NCBI RefSeq assembly: GCF_006715725.1
Contig: NZ_VFNU01000001.1
Span: forward strand, 1,488,001-1,552,000
Length of the DNA: 64,000 nt
Direction: 5' to 3'
Source of the DNA: Nocardioides sp. SLBN-35
Lineage (GTDB): Bacteria; Actinomycetota; Actinomycetes; Propionibacteriales; Nocardioidaceae
The position numbers were made by a program, and so were the translations under genes. Below the pieces are notes generated by a model. It was not told the DNA's origin. It searched no databases and saw nothing but the letters and a program-made list of their open reading frames with translations. Below, piece by piece: positions 16,666 through 25,882 of the stretch. Position 1 is the first letter of the stretch; every line of letters starts with the position of its first letter.

Positions 16666-17294
16666 TGACCACAGGATTCGGGTACGACGTGGAGGAGCTC
16701 GACATCGACGACGAGGACGCGACGCAGACGCCCGAGCCTTCGGAGCCTTCGGAGCCTTCGGAGCCTTCGGAGCCTTCCGAGCGGTCCGGGCGCCGCGCGA
16801 TCGAGCTGGGCCTGCTGGTGCTGGCGGTGGTCGCGCTGGTCGCCGGCGTGGTGACCTGGCAGCGCGCCGGCGACCACGACGAGGCGGCCCTCGAGCGGGC
16901 CGAGCTGCGCGACACGGTGCTGATCACCGCCCGCAGTCACATCGAGACGATGAACACCCTCGACCACGACGACGTCGACGGCGGTCTCGAGAAGTGGCTG
17001 GACGTCACGACCGGCACGCTCAAGGACCAGATCGCGGCCACCGACGCCGAGACTCGCAAGCTGATGGCCGACCAGCAGATGGTCTCCACCGGCAAGGTCA
17101 TCGACGCCGCCGTCCTCGACCTCACCGCCAGCACCGCCACGGTGATCGCGTCGGTCGAGGTGACGGTTCGCAACGACGCCGACCCGTCGGCCGCCCCGAG
17201 CGTGAAGCGCAACCGGTTCGCCGCCGATCTGGTCAAGGTCGGCGGCCGGTGGCTCCTCGAGGGCCTCGACCAGGTGGCGGTGGAGATCAAGTGA
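16665..17294 (+). CDS. Mce-associated membrane protein (Mas), first copy
   Basis: 209 residues; the ATG shares one base with the mceF stop (TGATG). The acidic N-terminus contains a Glu-Pro-Ser repeat (about residues 24-38), followed by one membrane helix (about 46-66) and an extracytoplasmic domain with the fold seen in Mce-associated (Mas) proteins (NRFAADLVKVGGRWLLEGLD near the end). Such proteins are encoded after mceF in mycobacteria and are thought to stabilise the complex. It is coupled by 4 nt to the second Mas gene. Confidence 0.85.
   Translation: MTTGFGYDVEELDIDDEDATQTPEPSEPSEPSEPSEPSERSGRRAIELGLLVLAVVALVAGVVTWQRAGDHDEAALERAELRDTVLITARSHIETMNTLDHDDVDGGLEKWLDVTTGTLKDQIAATDAETRKLMADQQMVSTGKVIDAAVLDLTASTATVIASVEVTVRNDADPSAAPSVKRNRFAADLVKVGGRWLLEGLDQVAVEIK
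16734..16778 (+). repeat. Five tandem 9-bp repeats inside the first Mas gene
   Basis: The unit GAGCCTTCG occurs five times in a row (the last ends in C) and encodes Glu-Pro-Ser triplets. Changes in copy number would stay in frame, so length is expected to vary between strains. Confidence 0.85.
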
Positions 17295-17806
17295 GCACCG
17301 TGCTGACCGTCGTACGCAGGCACGGGGTGCTCGTGCTCACCGTGCTCCTCCTCGCCGCGGCCGCCGTGGCCTTCTGGCAGGCCGGCGTCGCCCGCGACAA
17401 GGACAACGTCGGCAACCACGCCGTCGTCGACGCCCCGGCCACGACCGAGGTCCAGTCAGCCGTGGCCTCCGCGCTGGTCCGGGTCTTCAGCTACGACTAC
17501 AACAACCCGGGCCCGACCCAGCAGGCCGCCGACGACCTGCTCGACGGCAAGGCGCGCGAGCAGTACGACCTGCTGTTCGCCGCGCTGGAGGAGAAGGCAC
17601 CCGGACAGCAGCTCGTGCTCACCGCCCAGGTGCAGGTCGCCGCGGTCAAGGAGCTCACCGGCCGATCCGCGACCCTGCTGGTGTTCCTCGACCAGGCCTC
17701 GCAGCGGGCGACCGACAAGGAGTCCGCCGTCTCCGCGGCCCAGCTCGCGGTGCGCGCCACGAGGACGGGGGACACCTGGAAGGTCACCGGCATCGAGCCG
17801 CTGTGA
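17291..17806 (+). CDS. Mce-associated membrane protein (Mas), second copy
   Basis: 171 residues, with the GTG overlapping the previous stop as GTGA. One N-terminal membrane helix (about 8-30) and a Mas-type extracytoplasmic domain with FSYDYNNPGPTQQAADDLL and VRATRTGDTWKVTGIEPL. It is the last gene of the mce operon, 9 bp before the end of a gene on the opposite strand. Confidence 0.85.
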   Translation: MSTVLTVVRRHGVLVLTVLLLAAAAVAFWQAGVARDKDNVGNHAVVDAPATTEVQSAVASALVRVFSYDYNNPGPTQQAADDLLDGKAREQYDLLFAALEEKAPGQQLVLTAQVQVAAVKELTGRSATLLVFLDQASQRATDKESAVSAAQLAVRATRTGDTWKVTGIEPL

Positions 17807-17815
17807 CCTGCGCCG

Positions 17816-18421
17816 TCAGATGACCCCGGCCGCCACCGCCACCTCGCGGTAGGCAGCTGCCAGCGAGGCGACGGTCTCGTGGGCGTTGAGCCCGCTCGGG
17901 TTGGGCACCACCCACAGCTCTGCCCCCGACCACAGGTCGTCGATCGTGTCCGGCTGGCGGCCGGGGACGGCCTTGGGGAGCCCGAAGGCGGTGCGGTACG
18001 CCGTGATCCCGGCGATCGCCACGACCTTCGGCCGTTCGCGGGCCACCAGCTCGACCAGCTGCTGCCCGCCGGCCCTGAGCTCCTCGGCGCTCAGCTCGGA
18101 GGCCTTCGCGGTCGCGCGGTGCACGACGTTGCTGATCCCGATGCCGCGCTCGCGCATCATGGTCCGCTCGGAGTCGCTCATCCCGTCGGCCGGGTCGACC
18201 GGCTCGGTGATCACCCCGCCCAGCAGCAGCGCCGGGTAGAAGCGGTTGCCCGGGTGCGCGAAGTGGGTCTGGGTCGCCGCGGTCCACAGCCCGGGGTTGA
18301 TGCCGACGAACAGCAGTCGGAGCACCTGGCCGGGTGCGTTCGGGAGCAGGTCGGGGACCACGGCGTCGCGGTAGGACTCGAGCTCGGCCCGGGAGAAGGT
18401 ACGGCGCGCCCTGTCGTTCAT
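17816..18421 (-). CDS. mug: G/U mismatch-specific DNA glycosylase Mug
   Basis: 201 residues of the Mug/TDG family of uracil-DNA glycosylases, which remove uracil or thymine mispaired with guanine. The active-site motif GINPG is present (FVGINPGLW, about 37-45) and the second motif NPSGLN near 174 contacts the DNA. The ATG at 18421 may be read from a leaderless transcript: CAGGCT, an NANNNT -10 box, lies 7 nt upstream. It is divergent from an adenine methyltransferase with only 38 bp between the starts. Confidence 0.9.
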   Translation of the reverse strand: MNDRARRTFSRAELESYRDAVVPDLLPNAPGQVLRLLFVGINPGLWTAATQTHFAHPGNRFYPALLLGGVITEPVDPADGMSDSERTMMRERGIGISNVVHRATAKASELSAEELRAGGQQLVELVARERPKVVAIAGITAYRTAFGLPKAVPGRQPDTIDDLWSGAELWVVPNPSGLNAHETVASLAAAYREVAVAAGVI

Positions 18422-18459
18422 GGGGCCGAGCCTGTCACGACGCCTGCGACAATCCGTTG

Positions 18460-19644
18460 GTGCCCAACGAGCCGGGACCGTGGAACACCTTCGTCGAGGG
18501 CGACAACCTCGACGTCCTCGCGGCGCTGCCCTCGGCGTCGTACGACCTCATCTACCTCGACCCGCCCTACAACACCGGCAACGACTTCGCCTACCACGAC
18601 GACTTCCGCGGTGAGCGGGGCGCGGGCGCGGCCGGCCGGCACGCCGCCTGGGTGGCCTACCTGCGGCCGCGGATCGAGGCCGGCCACCGGGTGCTCGCCG
18701 AGACCGGGGCGCTCTTCGTCAGCATCGACGACCACGAGGTCGCGCACCTGCGGCTGCTCCTCGACGAGGTCTACGGCGAGGCCAACTTCCTTGCGCAGGT
18801 GGTGGTCAACCTCAACCCGAAGGGCCGTCAGCTGGGGAAGGGGTTCGCGACCTCGCACGAGTACCTGCTCGTCTACGCCAAGGACGTCGCCCGCTGCGTG
18901 CTCGACGCGACGTCGACGACGACCGTGGTCGAGGCGGACTTCCCGCTCAAGGCACCCGACGGGCGCCGCTACCGGCGGCTGCCGCTGCGCAACACCAACA
19001 AGAAGTTCAACCCGCTCTCGGCGCCGACCCTGCACTTCCCGGTCTGGGGGGACCCGGCGACGGGCCGGGTCGCCACGACGCCGTTCCCGGGCGGCGAGGA
19101 GATCAAGCCCGTGTTCGGGGACGGTACGCCGGCCGTGTGGCGCTGGTCCCGGCCCCGGATCGACGAGCGGCCCGACGACCTCGAGTGCCGCGTCGTGCGC
19201 GGCACCCGGGGCGACCGGGTCGACGTCTACCAGCGCGACTGGCGCCACCCCGCCGGCGGGCGCCGCAAGAAACTGCCGACCATCTGGCTCGCCGAGGAGG
19301 TCGGATCCACCGACACCGCGGTCGCCGAGCTCAAGGACCTGGTCGGCCACGTCTTCGAGTCGCCCAAGCCGACCGGCCTCCTGCTGCGCGTCATCGGCAC
19401 CATGCCCGACGACGCCCGGGTCCTCGACTACTTCGCCGGCAGCGGCACCACCGGGCACGCCGTCGCCCTCGCGAACGCGGCCGACGGCGGGCGTCGTACC
19501 TGTCTCTCGGTCAACTCAGCCGAGCCCACCCGCCCCGGCTCCAACGCCGAGCGCGCCGGCCACCCGACCGTCTCGTCGGTGACCCGCGCCCGGCTCCGGG
19601 CGGTCGCCGAGCGCGTCGGCGGCGGGTACGCCGAGCTCAGCTGA
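18460..19644 (+). CDS. Orphan type III-like adenine-specific DNA methyltransferase
   Basis: 394 residues from a GTG at 18460; GACAAT 6 nt upstream could be a -10 box for a leaderless message. Motif IV DPPYNTG at 34-40 comes before the SAM-binding motif FAGSGTTGHA near 325, the beta-class order of type III Mod and related N6-adenine or N4-cytosine methyltransferases. The region between should contain target recognition, but it is shorter than in classical Mod proteins, which exceed 600 residues. No restriction subunit is nearby, so it may modify DNA for regulation or be a relic. Its last 8 bp overlap the end of the convergent acyltransferase gene. Confidence 0.85.
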   Translation: MPNEPGPWNTFVEGDNLDVLAALPSASYDLIYLDPPYNTGNDFAYHDDFRGERGAGAAGRHAAWVAYLRPRIEAGHRVLAETGALFVSIDDHEVAHLRLLLDEVYGEANFLAQVVVNLNPKGRQLGKGFATSHEYLLVYAKDVARCVLDATSTTTVVEADFPLKAPDGRRYRRLPLRNTNKKFNPLSAPTLHFPVWGDPATGRVATTPFPGGEEIKPVFGDGTPAVWRWSRPRIDERPDDLECRVVRGTRGDRVDVYQRDWRHPAGGRRKKLPTIWLAEEVGSTDTAVAELKDLVGHVFESPKPTGLLLRVIGTMPDDARVLDYFAGSGTTGHAVALANAADGGRRTCLSVNSAEPTRPGSNAERAGHPTVSSVTRARLRAVAERVGGGYAELS

Positions 19645-21100
19645 CGCCAGCGGCCTTCTCCAGCGCGGCGAGCTCGTCGTCGAGGAAGGTCAGCAGGCGC
19701 TGCAGGTGCGGCACGGTACGGCGGCAACCGGTGAGGCCGAAGCCCATGTTGCCGGCGTACGACGTGCAGGTGATGTTGAGTGCCATGCCGTTGATCGGGA
19801 TGGAGACGGGGTAGTTGCCGACCAGCTGCGCGCCGTTCCAGTAGTGCGGCACCCGCGGCCCGGGCACGTTGCTGATGATCAGGTTGTACGGCGGCCGCAC
19901 GATGCCCTGCATCTTCAGCATCGGCACCACGATCGAGGGCGCCATCCCGATCGCGCTCATCGCCACGATCTGGTTGGGCGTCATCGAGGAGAGCGCCTCC
20001 TTGCCGTCCTTCATCGACTGGCTGATGGTGCGCAGCCGGTCGGCCGGGTCGGCCTTGTCGGTGGCCAGGCGCACCATCACCGAGCCGATCGCGTTGCCGC
20101 CGTCAGCAGACGCCGTGCCGGCCTGCTTGGCCTTGAGGCCGATCGGGACCATCGAGACCATCGACTGCTCGGGCAGCGCGTCCAGCTCGGTGAGGTAGGT
20201 CCGCATCGCGCCGCTGCACATGGCGAGCACGACGTCGTTGATCGTCGTACCGGTGGCCTTGCCGACGCCGCGGATCCGCTCCACCGGCCAGTCCTGGGCG
20301 GCGAAGCGGCGGGCGCCGGTGATCGACTGGTTGAAGATCGTGCGCGGCGCCGCGAGCGAGACGGCCGAGGTCTCGTTCTTGAGGCCCTTGCGCAAGGTCT
20401 TCACCAGCGCCATCGGCATCCCGGCCGCGTCGGCGCTGATCGACAGGGCCGTGCGTACGGCGTCGCCGGGCAGGTCGGCGAGGGTGCGGGCGGCCGTGGT
20501 GGCGGCGCCGACCGCGGCGGCGGGAAGCGAGTCGGCGCTCTCGGGCTCCGGCTTCCGCCTGCGCGCCGCGCCCTCGGCGAAGGGGGCGGGCATGGAGCGG
20601 CGCTCGGCGTCGGAGGAGAGCGTGCTGGCCATCAGCCGCATCGCGGAGATGCCGTCGACGAGGGCGTGGTGGAGCTTGGTGTACATCGCGACCCGGCCGT
20701 CGGCGAGGCCCTCGATCACGTGGGTCTCCCACAGCGGCCGCTCCCACGCCAGCCGCGTGGAGTGCAGCCGGCCGACCAGCTCGAGCAGCTCGCGGACCCG
20801 GCCCGGCTGGGGGAGCGCGCTGTGCCGCACGTGGTGCTCGATGTCGAACTGCTCGTCGTCGCGCCAGACCAGCGTGCCGCCGGTCTTGACCGAGCGGTAG
20901 GGGTGCTTGAGGAACAGGGGCGCGATCCGCTCCGTGTCCCGCATCGACTCGAACATCTCCCGCACGTAGTCCGGCCCCGCGTCCGCGGGCGGCTCGAAGA
21001 GCTGGAGCCCGCCGACGTGCATCGGCATGTTGCGGTTCTCCGCGAGCAGGAACGCCGCGGAGGTCGGGTCGATCAAACGGTTGCCGGGAACGGAGACCAC
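19637..21100 (-). CDS. Wax ester synthase/diacylglycerol acyltransferase (WS/DGAT)
   Basis: 487 residues from a GTG at 21100 with AAAGGGG about 8 nt upstream; the frame is open a little further but without a good start. It contains the catalytic motif HHALVDG at 144-150 (HHxxxDG), the N-terminal AAFLLAENRNMPMHVGG typical of bacterial WS/DGAT, and the PPYNLIISNVPGPR motif of the C-terminal domain. It transfers fatty acyl groups from acyl-CoA to alcohols or diacylglycerol to make storage wax or triacylglycerol, at the inner face of the membrane. Lipid storage fits with the lipid importer in the same window. Confidence 0.9.
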   Translation of the reverse strand: MVSVPGNRLIDPTSAAFLLAENRNMPMHVGGLQLFEPPADAGPDYVREMFESMRDTERIAPLFLKHPYRSVKTGGTLVWRDDEQFDIEHHVRHSALPQPGRVRELLELVGRLHSTRLAWERPLWETHVIEGLADGRVAMYTKLHHALVDGISAMRLMASTLSSDAERRSMPAPFAEGAARRRKPEPESADSLPAAAVGAATTAARTLADLPGDAVRTALSISADAAGMPMALVKTLRKGLKNETSAVSLAAPRTIFNQSITGARRFAAQDWPVERIRGVGKATGTTINDVVLAMCSGAMRTYLTELDALPEQSMVSMVPIGLKAKQAGTASADGGNAIGSVMVRLATDKADPADRLRTISQSMKDGKEALSSMTPNQIVAMSAIGMAPSIVVPMLKMQGIVRPPYNLIISNVPGPRVPHYWNGAQLVGNYPVSIPINGMALNITCTSYAGNMGFGLTGCRRTVPHLQRLLTFLDDELAALEKAAGVS

Positions 21101-21246
21101 GGAGCAGCCCCTTTCGTCGCAGGTGGCCCCGATCCTTGCGCGTCGTGACGGTCGCCACAAGCGAATCGGGGAGCGCGGCGAGGCGTGACCTGCTCCTGCA
21201 TGGGGTAGGAAGGGCCCGGCTGTACGCGAACGGATGGGATCAGGCC

Positions 21247-22737
21247 TTGAGCAACATCACCCCTCCCGGCTGGTACCCGGACGGTGACGGCATGGAGCGC
21301 CGCTGGGACGGCTCGGGCTGGACCGCCGAGCGGCGACCGATGACCCGGTTCGCGCCGGCCGACGAGTCGACCCGGGCCCGCCCGGAGCCGGAGACCCCAC
21401 CGCCCGCCGCTCCGCCGCCTGCATCTCCGCCCGCCGGCTACGGTCACATCCCCTCGCTCGGGTACGGCGGCCCGCAGCCGCCGTACACTCCGATGCCGGC
21501 CCCGATGCCCGCCTCGATGCCCGCCTCGATGCCGTCCCCGCCCCGGCGCAACCGCCTCGGCCTGTGGATCGCGCTCGCCGTCGTCCTGGTCCTGCTGGCC
21601 GGTGCGGCCGGCACCCTGGCCGCGTTGCGCCCGTGGGAGGACGACACGAGTGCCGGCGGTGGCGGCGGCGACGGGGGCGACGACGGCAAGGACCACCCCG
21701 CGGCGATCCAGGGCGACATCGACGGCGACGGCCACGGCGACGCGGTCTTCTACTTCTCCCCGGACTACGAGAGCACGCGCCGGGTCACCGCGAGCAGCAA
21801 CGGCACCGTGTTCACGACCAGCGAGCTCGCGGTCGAGGAGTCCCGGGAGCCGGACGAGCTCTACCTCGACTGGGACGACGACGGCACCAACGAGCAGCTC
21901 GCCTGGTCCTTCGTCGACGACGCCAACCAGCTGACCCTGTCGTCCACCGACAAGGAGTTCCCCGGCGACCAGACCTTCCGGCTCGCCCTGTCCTCGCTCG
22001 AGGAGTACGGCACCCGCATCCAGGTGCAGGCCGGCGACTTCGACGGCGACGGCAGCGCCGACCTCGCCCTCATCGGTCCCAACGACCGCAGCGTCGAGGT
22101 GCAGGTGCTCCTCGGCGACGGGAGCGGCGGCTTCGCCGACCCGGTCCGGTGGGCCGCGCTGACCAACGCGACGATCGACTCGACCGAGATCCGGGCCGGC
22201 GACTTCGACCACGACGGCTTGGCCGACCTGTGGACCCGGCTGCCGGCCGAGAAGGTGAAGGACGAGGACTACACCGGCTACTACTCCGGCAAGCGGGGCT
22301 ACGCGCTGCTCTCCTCGACCGGCAAGGAGTTCGAGGTCGGCGCGGTCGCCGAGGACGACCTGTACGCCGACGCCTACCTCGTCGGCGACGTCACCGGTGA
22401 CGGCACCACCAGCCTGGTCGCCGTCCAGGCCAGCTCGTACGACGAGGAGGTCGAGGTCACCGTCTACGACCTCGCGGACGGCCGCCCCCGCGCCGTCGCC
22501 GGCTTCACCGGCACCTCCACGATCGGCCAGCGCACCCTCCAGGGGGCGACCCTGAGCGACGTCGACGGCGACGGCGACGGCGACGTGGTGTTCGTCGTCA
22601 AGGCCTCCCAGGAGGCGAAGTTCACCGGCGTGCAGGTGATGAAGTCGACCGGCACCGTCTTCGAGAAGGCCACGGTGTGGGCCGAGACCCCGGCGTGCGA
22701 GAACTCCGACTGCCGCATCGAGTTCCCCGAGTCCTGA
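21247..22737 (+). CDS. DUF2510-membrane-VCBS/FG-GAP repeat protein
   Basis: About 496 residues. The N-terminus has the DUF2510 signature (TPPGWYPDGDGMERRWDGSGWT). A Pro-rich stretch with MPASMPASMP follows, then a membrane helix at about 100-122, then an acidic extracellular part with DGDGHGDA, DFDGDGSAD, DFDHDGLAD, DVTGDGTT and DVDGDGDGD. These are FG-GAP/VCBS calcium-binding loops of a beta-propeller. A TTG at 21247 is the best start because it leads directly into the DUF2510 motif, with GATCAGG upstream; this choice is not certain. DUF2510 faces the cytoplasm and the propeller probably binds something outside. The ligand is unknown. Confidence 0.7.
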   Translation: MSNITPPGWYPDGDGMERRWDGSGWTAERRPMTRFAPADESTRARPEPETPPPAAPPPASPPAGYGHIPSLGYGGPQPPYTPMPAPMPASMPASMPSPPRRNRLGLWIALAVVLVLLAGAAGTLAALRPWEDDTSAGGGGGDGGDDGKDHPAAIQGDIDGDGHGDAVFYFSPDYESTRRVTASSNGTVFTTSELAVEESREPDELYLDWDDDGTNEQLAWSFVDDANQLTLSSTDKEFPGDQTFRLALSSLEEYGTRIQVQAGDFDGDGSADLALIGPNDRSVEVQVLLGDGSGGFADPVRWAALTNATIDSTEIRAGDFDHDGLADLWTRLPAEKVKDEDYTGYYSGKRGYALLSSTGKEFEVGAVAEDDLYADAYLVGDVTGDGTTSLVAVQASSYDEEVEVTVYDLADGRPRAVAGFTGTSTIGQRTLQGATLSDVDGDGDGDVVFVVKASQEAKFTGVQVMKSTGTVFEKATVWAETPACENSDCRIEFPES

Positions 22738-22741
22738 GGAG

Positions 22742-23869
22742 CTAGAGTCCGGCCTTCAGCTCGGTGACGACCGAGTCGACGACCGCGACCAGGTCGTTGC
22801 CGGTCCGCTCGGCGACCGCCCGCTGGCGCACGTACGACGGCCCGCGGGTCGCGATGTCGAGCACCGAGGCGAGCTCGGCCTCGCAGCCCAGCCGGGCGGC
22901 GACCGGCTCCAGCCGGGGGACCAGCTCGGCCAGGTCGTCGGTGACGAGCCGCTCGTCGGACGCGGCGTCGAGGATCACGATCGCGTCGACGCCGTACCGC
23001 GCCGCCCGCCACTTGTTCTCCTGCACGTGCCACGGCGGCATCGTGGTCAGCGTCTCGCCGGCCGCGACCCGCTCGTCGAGCCAGACGACAAGGCAGTGCA
23101 TGAGGGCGACCAGGCCCTGCATGTCGGCAAGGGTGGAGACGCCGTCGCAGATCCGGTTCTCGAGCGTGCCGTGCTTCATGGCGGGGCGCAGGTCCCAGCG
23201 GATCTCGCTGAGCTCGTCGATCACCCCGGTCGTGAGCTGGTCGTGCGCGAAGTGCTCGAACTCCTCCCAGCGCTCGAACTGGAACGGCAGTCCCGCGGTC
23301 GGCAGCTGCTGGAACATCAGCGCGCGGTTGGACGCGTAGCCGGTGTCGACACCCATCCAGATGGGCGAGGACGCCGAGAGCGCCTGCAGGTGGGGGTAGT
23401 AGGTGAGCAGGCCGTTGAGGACCGGCAGCACGCGATCCTTCGCCGGGAGCCCGACGTGGACGTGCACGCCCCAGATCAGCATCTGCCGGCCCCACCACTG
23501 CGTGCGGTTGATCAGCTCGGCGTACCGGTGGCCCTCGGTCAGCTGCTGCCCGGTCCAGTCCGCGAAGGGGTGCGTGCCCGCGGCGTACAGGTCCAGGTCG
23601 AGGTCGTCGGCGGCACTCGCGACGTACTGCAGCGTGTCGCGCAGGTCCGCCATTGCCTCGCCGACCGTGCCGCACACGCCGGTGACCACCTCGACGGTGT
23701 TCTTCAGCAGCTCCTTGTGGAGCTTGCCCGGCGCGGGCATCCGGGGCTTGGCCCGGGCGAAGAGGTGGGCGGCGTCGTTGCGGAGGTCGCGGGTGCGGCG
23801 GTCGACCAGCGCGAACTCCCACTCCACCCCCAGCGTCGGCTCGGCCGAGCCGTGGAAGTCGATGCGCAC
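22742..23869 (-). CDS. YbdK-type carboxylate-amine ligase (GCS2 family)
   Basis: 375 residues, the usual length for YbdK. The GTG at 23869 lies 6 nt after TACGCT, so the message may be leaderless. Landmarks include GVEWEFALVDRRT at the start, AGTHPFADW, VHVHVGLP and RWDLRPAMKHGTLENRICD. Family members show weak glutamate-cysteine ligase activity in vitro; the cellular substrate is uncertain. It is convergent with the DUF2510 gene, 4 bp away, and divergent from the ThrE-type exporter. Confidence 0.88.
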   Translation of the reverse strand: MRIDFHGSAEPTLGVEWEFALVDRRTRDLRNDAAHLFARAKPRMPAPGKLHKELLKNTVEVVTGVCGTVGEAMADLRDTLQYVASAADDLDLDLYAAGTHPFADWTGQQLTEGHRYAELINRTQWWGRQMLIWGVHVHVGLPAKDRVLPVLNGLLTYYPHLQALSASSPIWMGVDTGYASNRALMFQQLPTAGLPFQFERWEEFEHFAHDQLTTGVIDELSEIRWDLRPAMKHGTLENRICDGVSTLADMQGLVALMHCLVVWLDERVAAGETLTTMPPWHVQENKWRAARYGVDAIVILDAASDERLVTDDLAELVPRLEPVAARLGCEAELASVLDIATRGPSYVRQRAVAERTGNDLVAVVDSVVTELKAGL

Positions 23870-23875
23870 GCGATC

Positions 23876-23881
23876 AGCGTA
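23876..23881 (-). promoter_or_regulatory. -10 box of a leaderless promoter for the YbdK gene
   Basis: TACGCT on the minus strand, 6 nt before the GTG start. This matches the TANNNT-N6/7-start pattern seen at several other genes in the window. Confidence 0.55.
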
Positions 23882-23915
23882 GAGGTGCCGCGCGGCCACC
23901 TGACAGAGTTGGGGC

Positions 23916-25259
23916 ATGGACGACCTGCGGACCCTCCACCGCACGCTCGACCTGTGCCTCAAGGTCGGGGAGGTGCTGCTGTCCTCGGGCGCCGGCGCGC
24001 CCGACGTGGTGGCGACGATGCGGGCCCTGGCCCGGGCGCTCGGCGTACGCCACACGCAGGTGGACGTCACCTTCACCTCGCTGGCGATGAGCGTCCAGCA
24101 GGGACCCGACGAGCCGCCCGTGGTCCAGCTGCGCGCGGTCACCCAGCGCGAGATCGACTACGAGGACCTGACCCGGGTCGACCACATGGTGCGTGACGTC
24201 GTCGCGGGGGAGACCGACCTCGAGGGTGCCCGCACCGAGCTCGCGCAGATCGTGTCGTCGGGGCACTCGCGGCCGCGCTGGGCCGCGACCCTGGGGTGGG
24301 GCGCGATGTGCGGTGGCGTCGGGCTGCAGCTCGGTGGCAACCTGGTCGTCGTACTCGTGGCGACGCTGGCCGCGATCTGCATCGACCGGCTCCAGCTGCT
24401 GATGACCCGGCGCCGGCTGCCCGGCTTCTACCAGCAGGTCGCCGGCGGCGTGGTCGCCACCGTGCTCGCCGCGCTCGGCACCCGGCTCGCCGAGCCGTGG
24501 GTGCACCTCAACGCGTCGCTCGTCGTGACCGCCAACATCATCATGCTGCTCGCCGGCATCGGCTTCATGGGCGCGGTCCAGGACGCGCTCTCCGGCTTCT
24601 TCGTGACCGGCGGCGCGCGGATCCTCGAGGCGGTGCTCGCGACCGCCGGCATCATCACCGGGGTCAGCGGCGGGCTGTCGCTGTGCGCTGCGGTCGGCCT
24701 GGAGATCCCGCGGCTGACGTTGCCCAGGCTCGACCTGGTCGGGGTGTCGGCCGTCGCCGTGGGCGGCGCGATCGGCGCCGCGGCGTTCGCCTTCGCGTCG
24801 TACGCACCCCTGCGCACCCTGCTCCCCGTCGGCCTGCTCGGCGGCTTCGCGATCGCCGCCACCGAGGCGATGTCCGAGATCGGCGCCGGGCGCACCTTCG
24901 CGGTCGGCCTGTCCGCCTTCGTGATCGGCCTGTTCGGCTACACGGTGGGCCGCCGGTTCCGGGTCCCGCCCCTGGTCGTGGTGGTCTCGGCCGTCGTACC
25001 CATGCTGCCCGGACTCTCGATCTACCGCGGCCTGTTCCTGCTCGGGCAGGAGGGCAGCCAGCAGGCCGCCCAGGGCCTGCTCGCCATGGTCACCGCCGCC
25101 TCGGTCGCCATCGCGCTGGCCTCCGGCGTGATCCTCGGCGAGTACGTCGCCCAGCCGGTCATGCGCGAGGCCCGCCGGGTCGAGGCCCGCCTGGCCGGTC
25201 CCCGCCTGGTCGGCGTCACCCGGGCCCGCCGGCGCGGCAGGTCCTCCCGCCGCACCTGA
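23916..25259 (+). CDS. thrE: ThrE-type threonine/serine exporter
   Basis: 447 residues with both halves of the ThrE family. The N-terminal domain (about 1-250) starts with a soluble part (VGEVLLSSGAGAPDVVATM, about 17-35; VTFTSLAMSV) and goes on to several membrane helices. A C-terminal ThrE_2-like domain (about 280-430) adds more helices (AFVIGLFGYTVGRRF, then VVSAVVPMLPGLSIYRGLF). In Corynebacterium ThrE exports threonine and serine using the proton gradient. There is no Shine-Dalgarno; CAGAGT 6 nt before the ATG could be the -10 box of a leaderless message. Confidence 0.88.
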   Translation: MDDLRTLHRTLDLCLKVGEVLLSSGAGAPDVVATMRALARALGVRHTQVDVTFTSLAMSVQQGPDEPPVVQLRAVTQREIDYEDLTRVDHMVRDVVAGETDLEGARTELAQIVSSGHSRPRWAATLGWGAMCGGVGLQLGGNLVVVLVATLAAICIDRLQLLMTRRRLPGFYQQVAGGVVATVLAALGTRLAEPWVHLNASLVVTANIIMLLAGIGFMGAVQDALSGFFVTGGARILEAVLATAGIITGVSGGLSLCAAVGLEIPRLTLPRLDLVGVSAVAVGGAIGAAAFAFASYAPLRTLLPVGLLGGFAIAATEAMSEIGAGRTFAVGLSAFVIGLFGYTVGRRFRVPPLVVVVSAVVPMLPGLSIYRGLFLLGQEGSQQAAQGLLAMVTAASVAIALASGVILGEYVAQPVMREARRVEARLAGPRLVGVTRARRRGRSSRRT

Positions 25260-25262
25260 TCG

Positions 25263-25880
25263 TCAGGGGAGGGTGTCGACGAGGGCCGGGAGCGAGGTGG
25301 TGATCACCTGCAGCAGGTCGTCGCGGGAGAGGCCCGCGGGGGAGTCGCACCAGGTGAGGACGAGGTCCTCGACCATGGCCTGCCAGGCGTGGATGAGCAG
25401 GCGTACGGCGGGTGTGTCGGGGATGACCAGGCCGCCGGGGTCGGCGGTGAAGAACCGCTCGGCGAGCGCCGCGAAGGTGGTCTCGTAGATCGCGCGGAGG
25501 CTGTCGTTGCCGGCGGTCGCGCCCTTGACCAGCGAGCGGTAGCCCGCGTGGTTGGCGACGACGTAGTCGACGTACCCGGTCAGCGAGGCGAGCAGGCGCT
25601 CCATCGGCTCGCCCTCCTCGGGGGGCGCGGTGCGGGCGTAGAGGTCGTCGGCGGCGTGCTGGACGACGGCCTCGTAGAAGCCCTGCTTGCCCCCGAAGTA
25701 GTGGTACATCAGCCCGCGCGAGATGCCTGCCTCCTCGGCGAGGAGGTCGATGGAGAGCTCGTCGAGGGAGCGGGTGGCGAGCAGCCGGACACCGAGGTCG
25801 AGCAGCTGGGTACGCCGTTGCGCCGGCGAGAGCCGGGTGCGCGGGGCGGGGGAGGGCGTGGCGGGCGTCACGCCGGGCAT
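25263..25880 (-). CDS. TetR-family transcriptional regulator
   Basis: 205 residues. The N-terminal TetR helix-turn-helix is clear: IDLLAEEAGISRGLMYHYFG, then GKQGFYEAVV. The C-terminal ligand domain is diverged, as usual. A GTG at 25871 is an alternative start: TAGAAT lies exactly 7 nt before it, which would make a leaderless message. It is divergent from a Baeyer-Villiger monooxygenase-SDR operon, 40 bp away, with a palindrome between them, so it probably represses itself and that operon until a substrate such as a ketone or lipid is present. Confidence 0.9.
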   Translation of the reverse strand: MPGVTPATPSPAPRTRLSPAQRRTQLLDLGVRLLATRSLDELSIDLLAEEAGISRGLMYHYFGGKQGFYEAVVQHAADDLYARTAPPEEGEPMERLLASLTGYVDYVVANHAGYRSLVKGATAGNDSLRAIYETTFAALAERFFTADPGGLVIPDTPAVRLLIHAWQAMVEDLVLTWCDSPAGLSRDDLLQVITTSLPALVDTLP

Positions 25881-25882
25881 TC

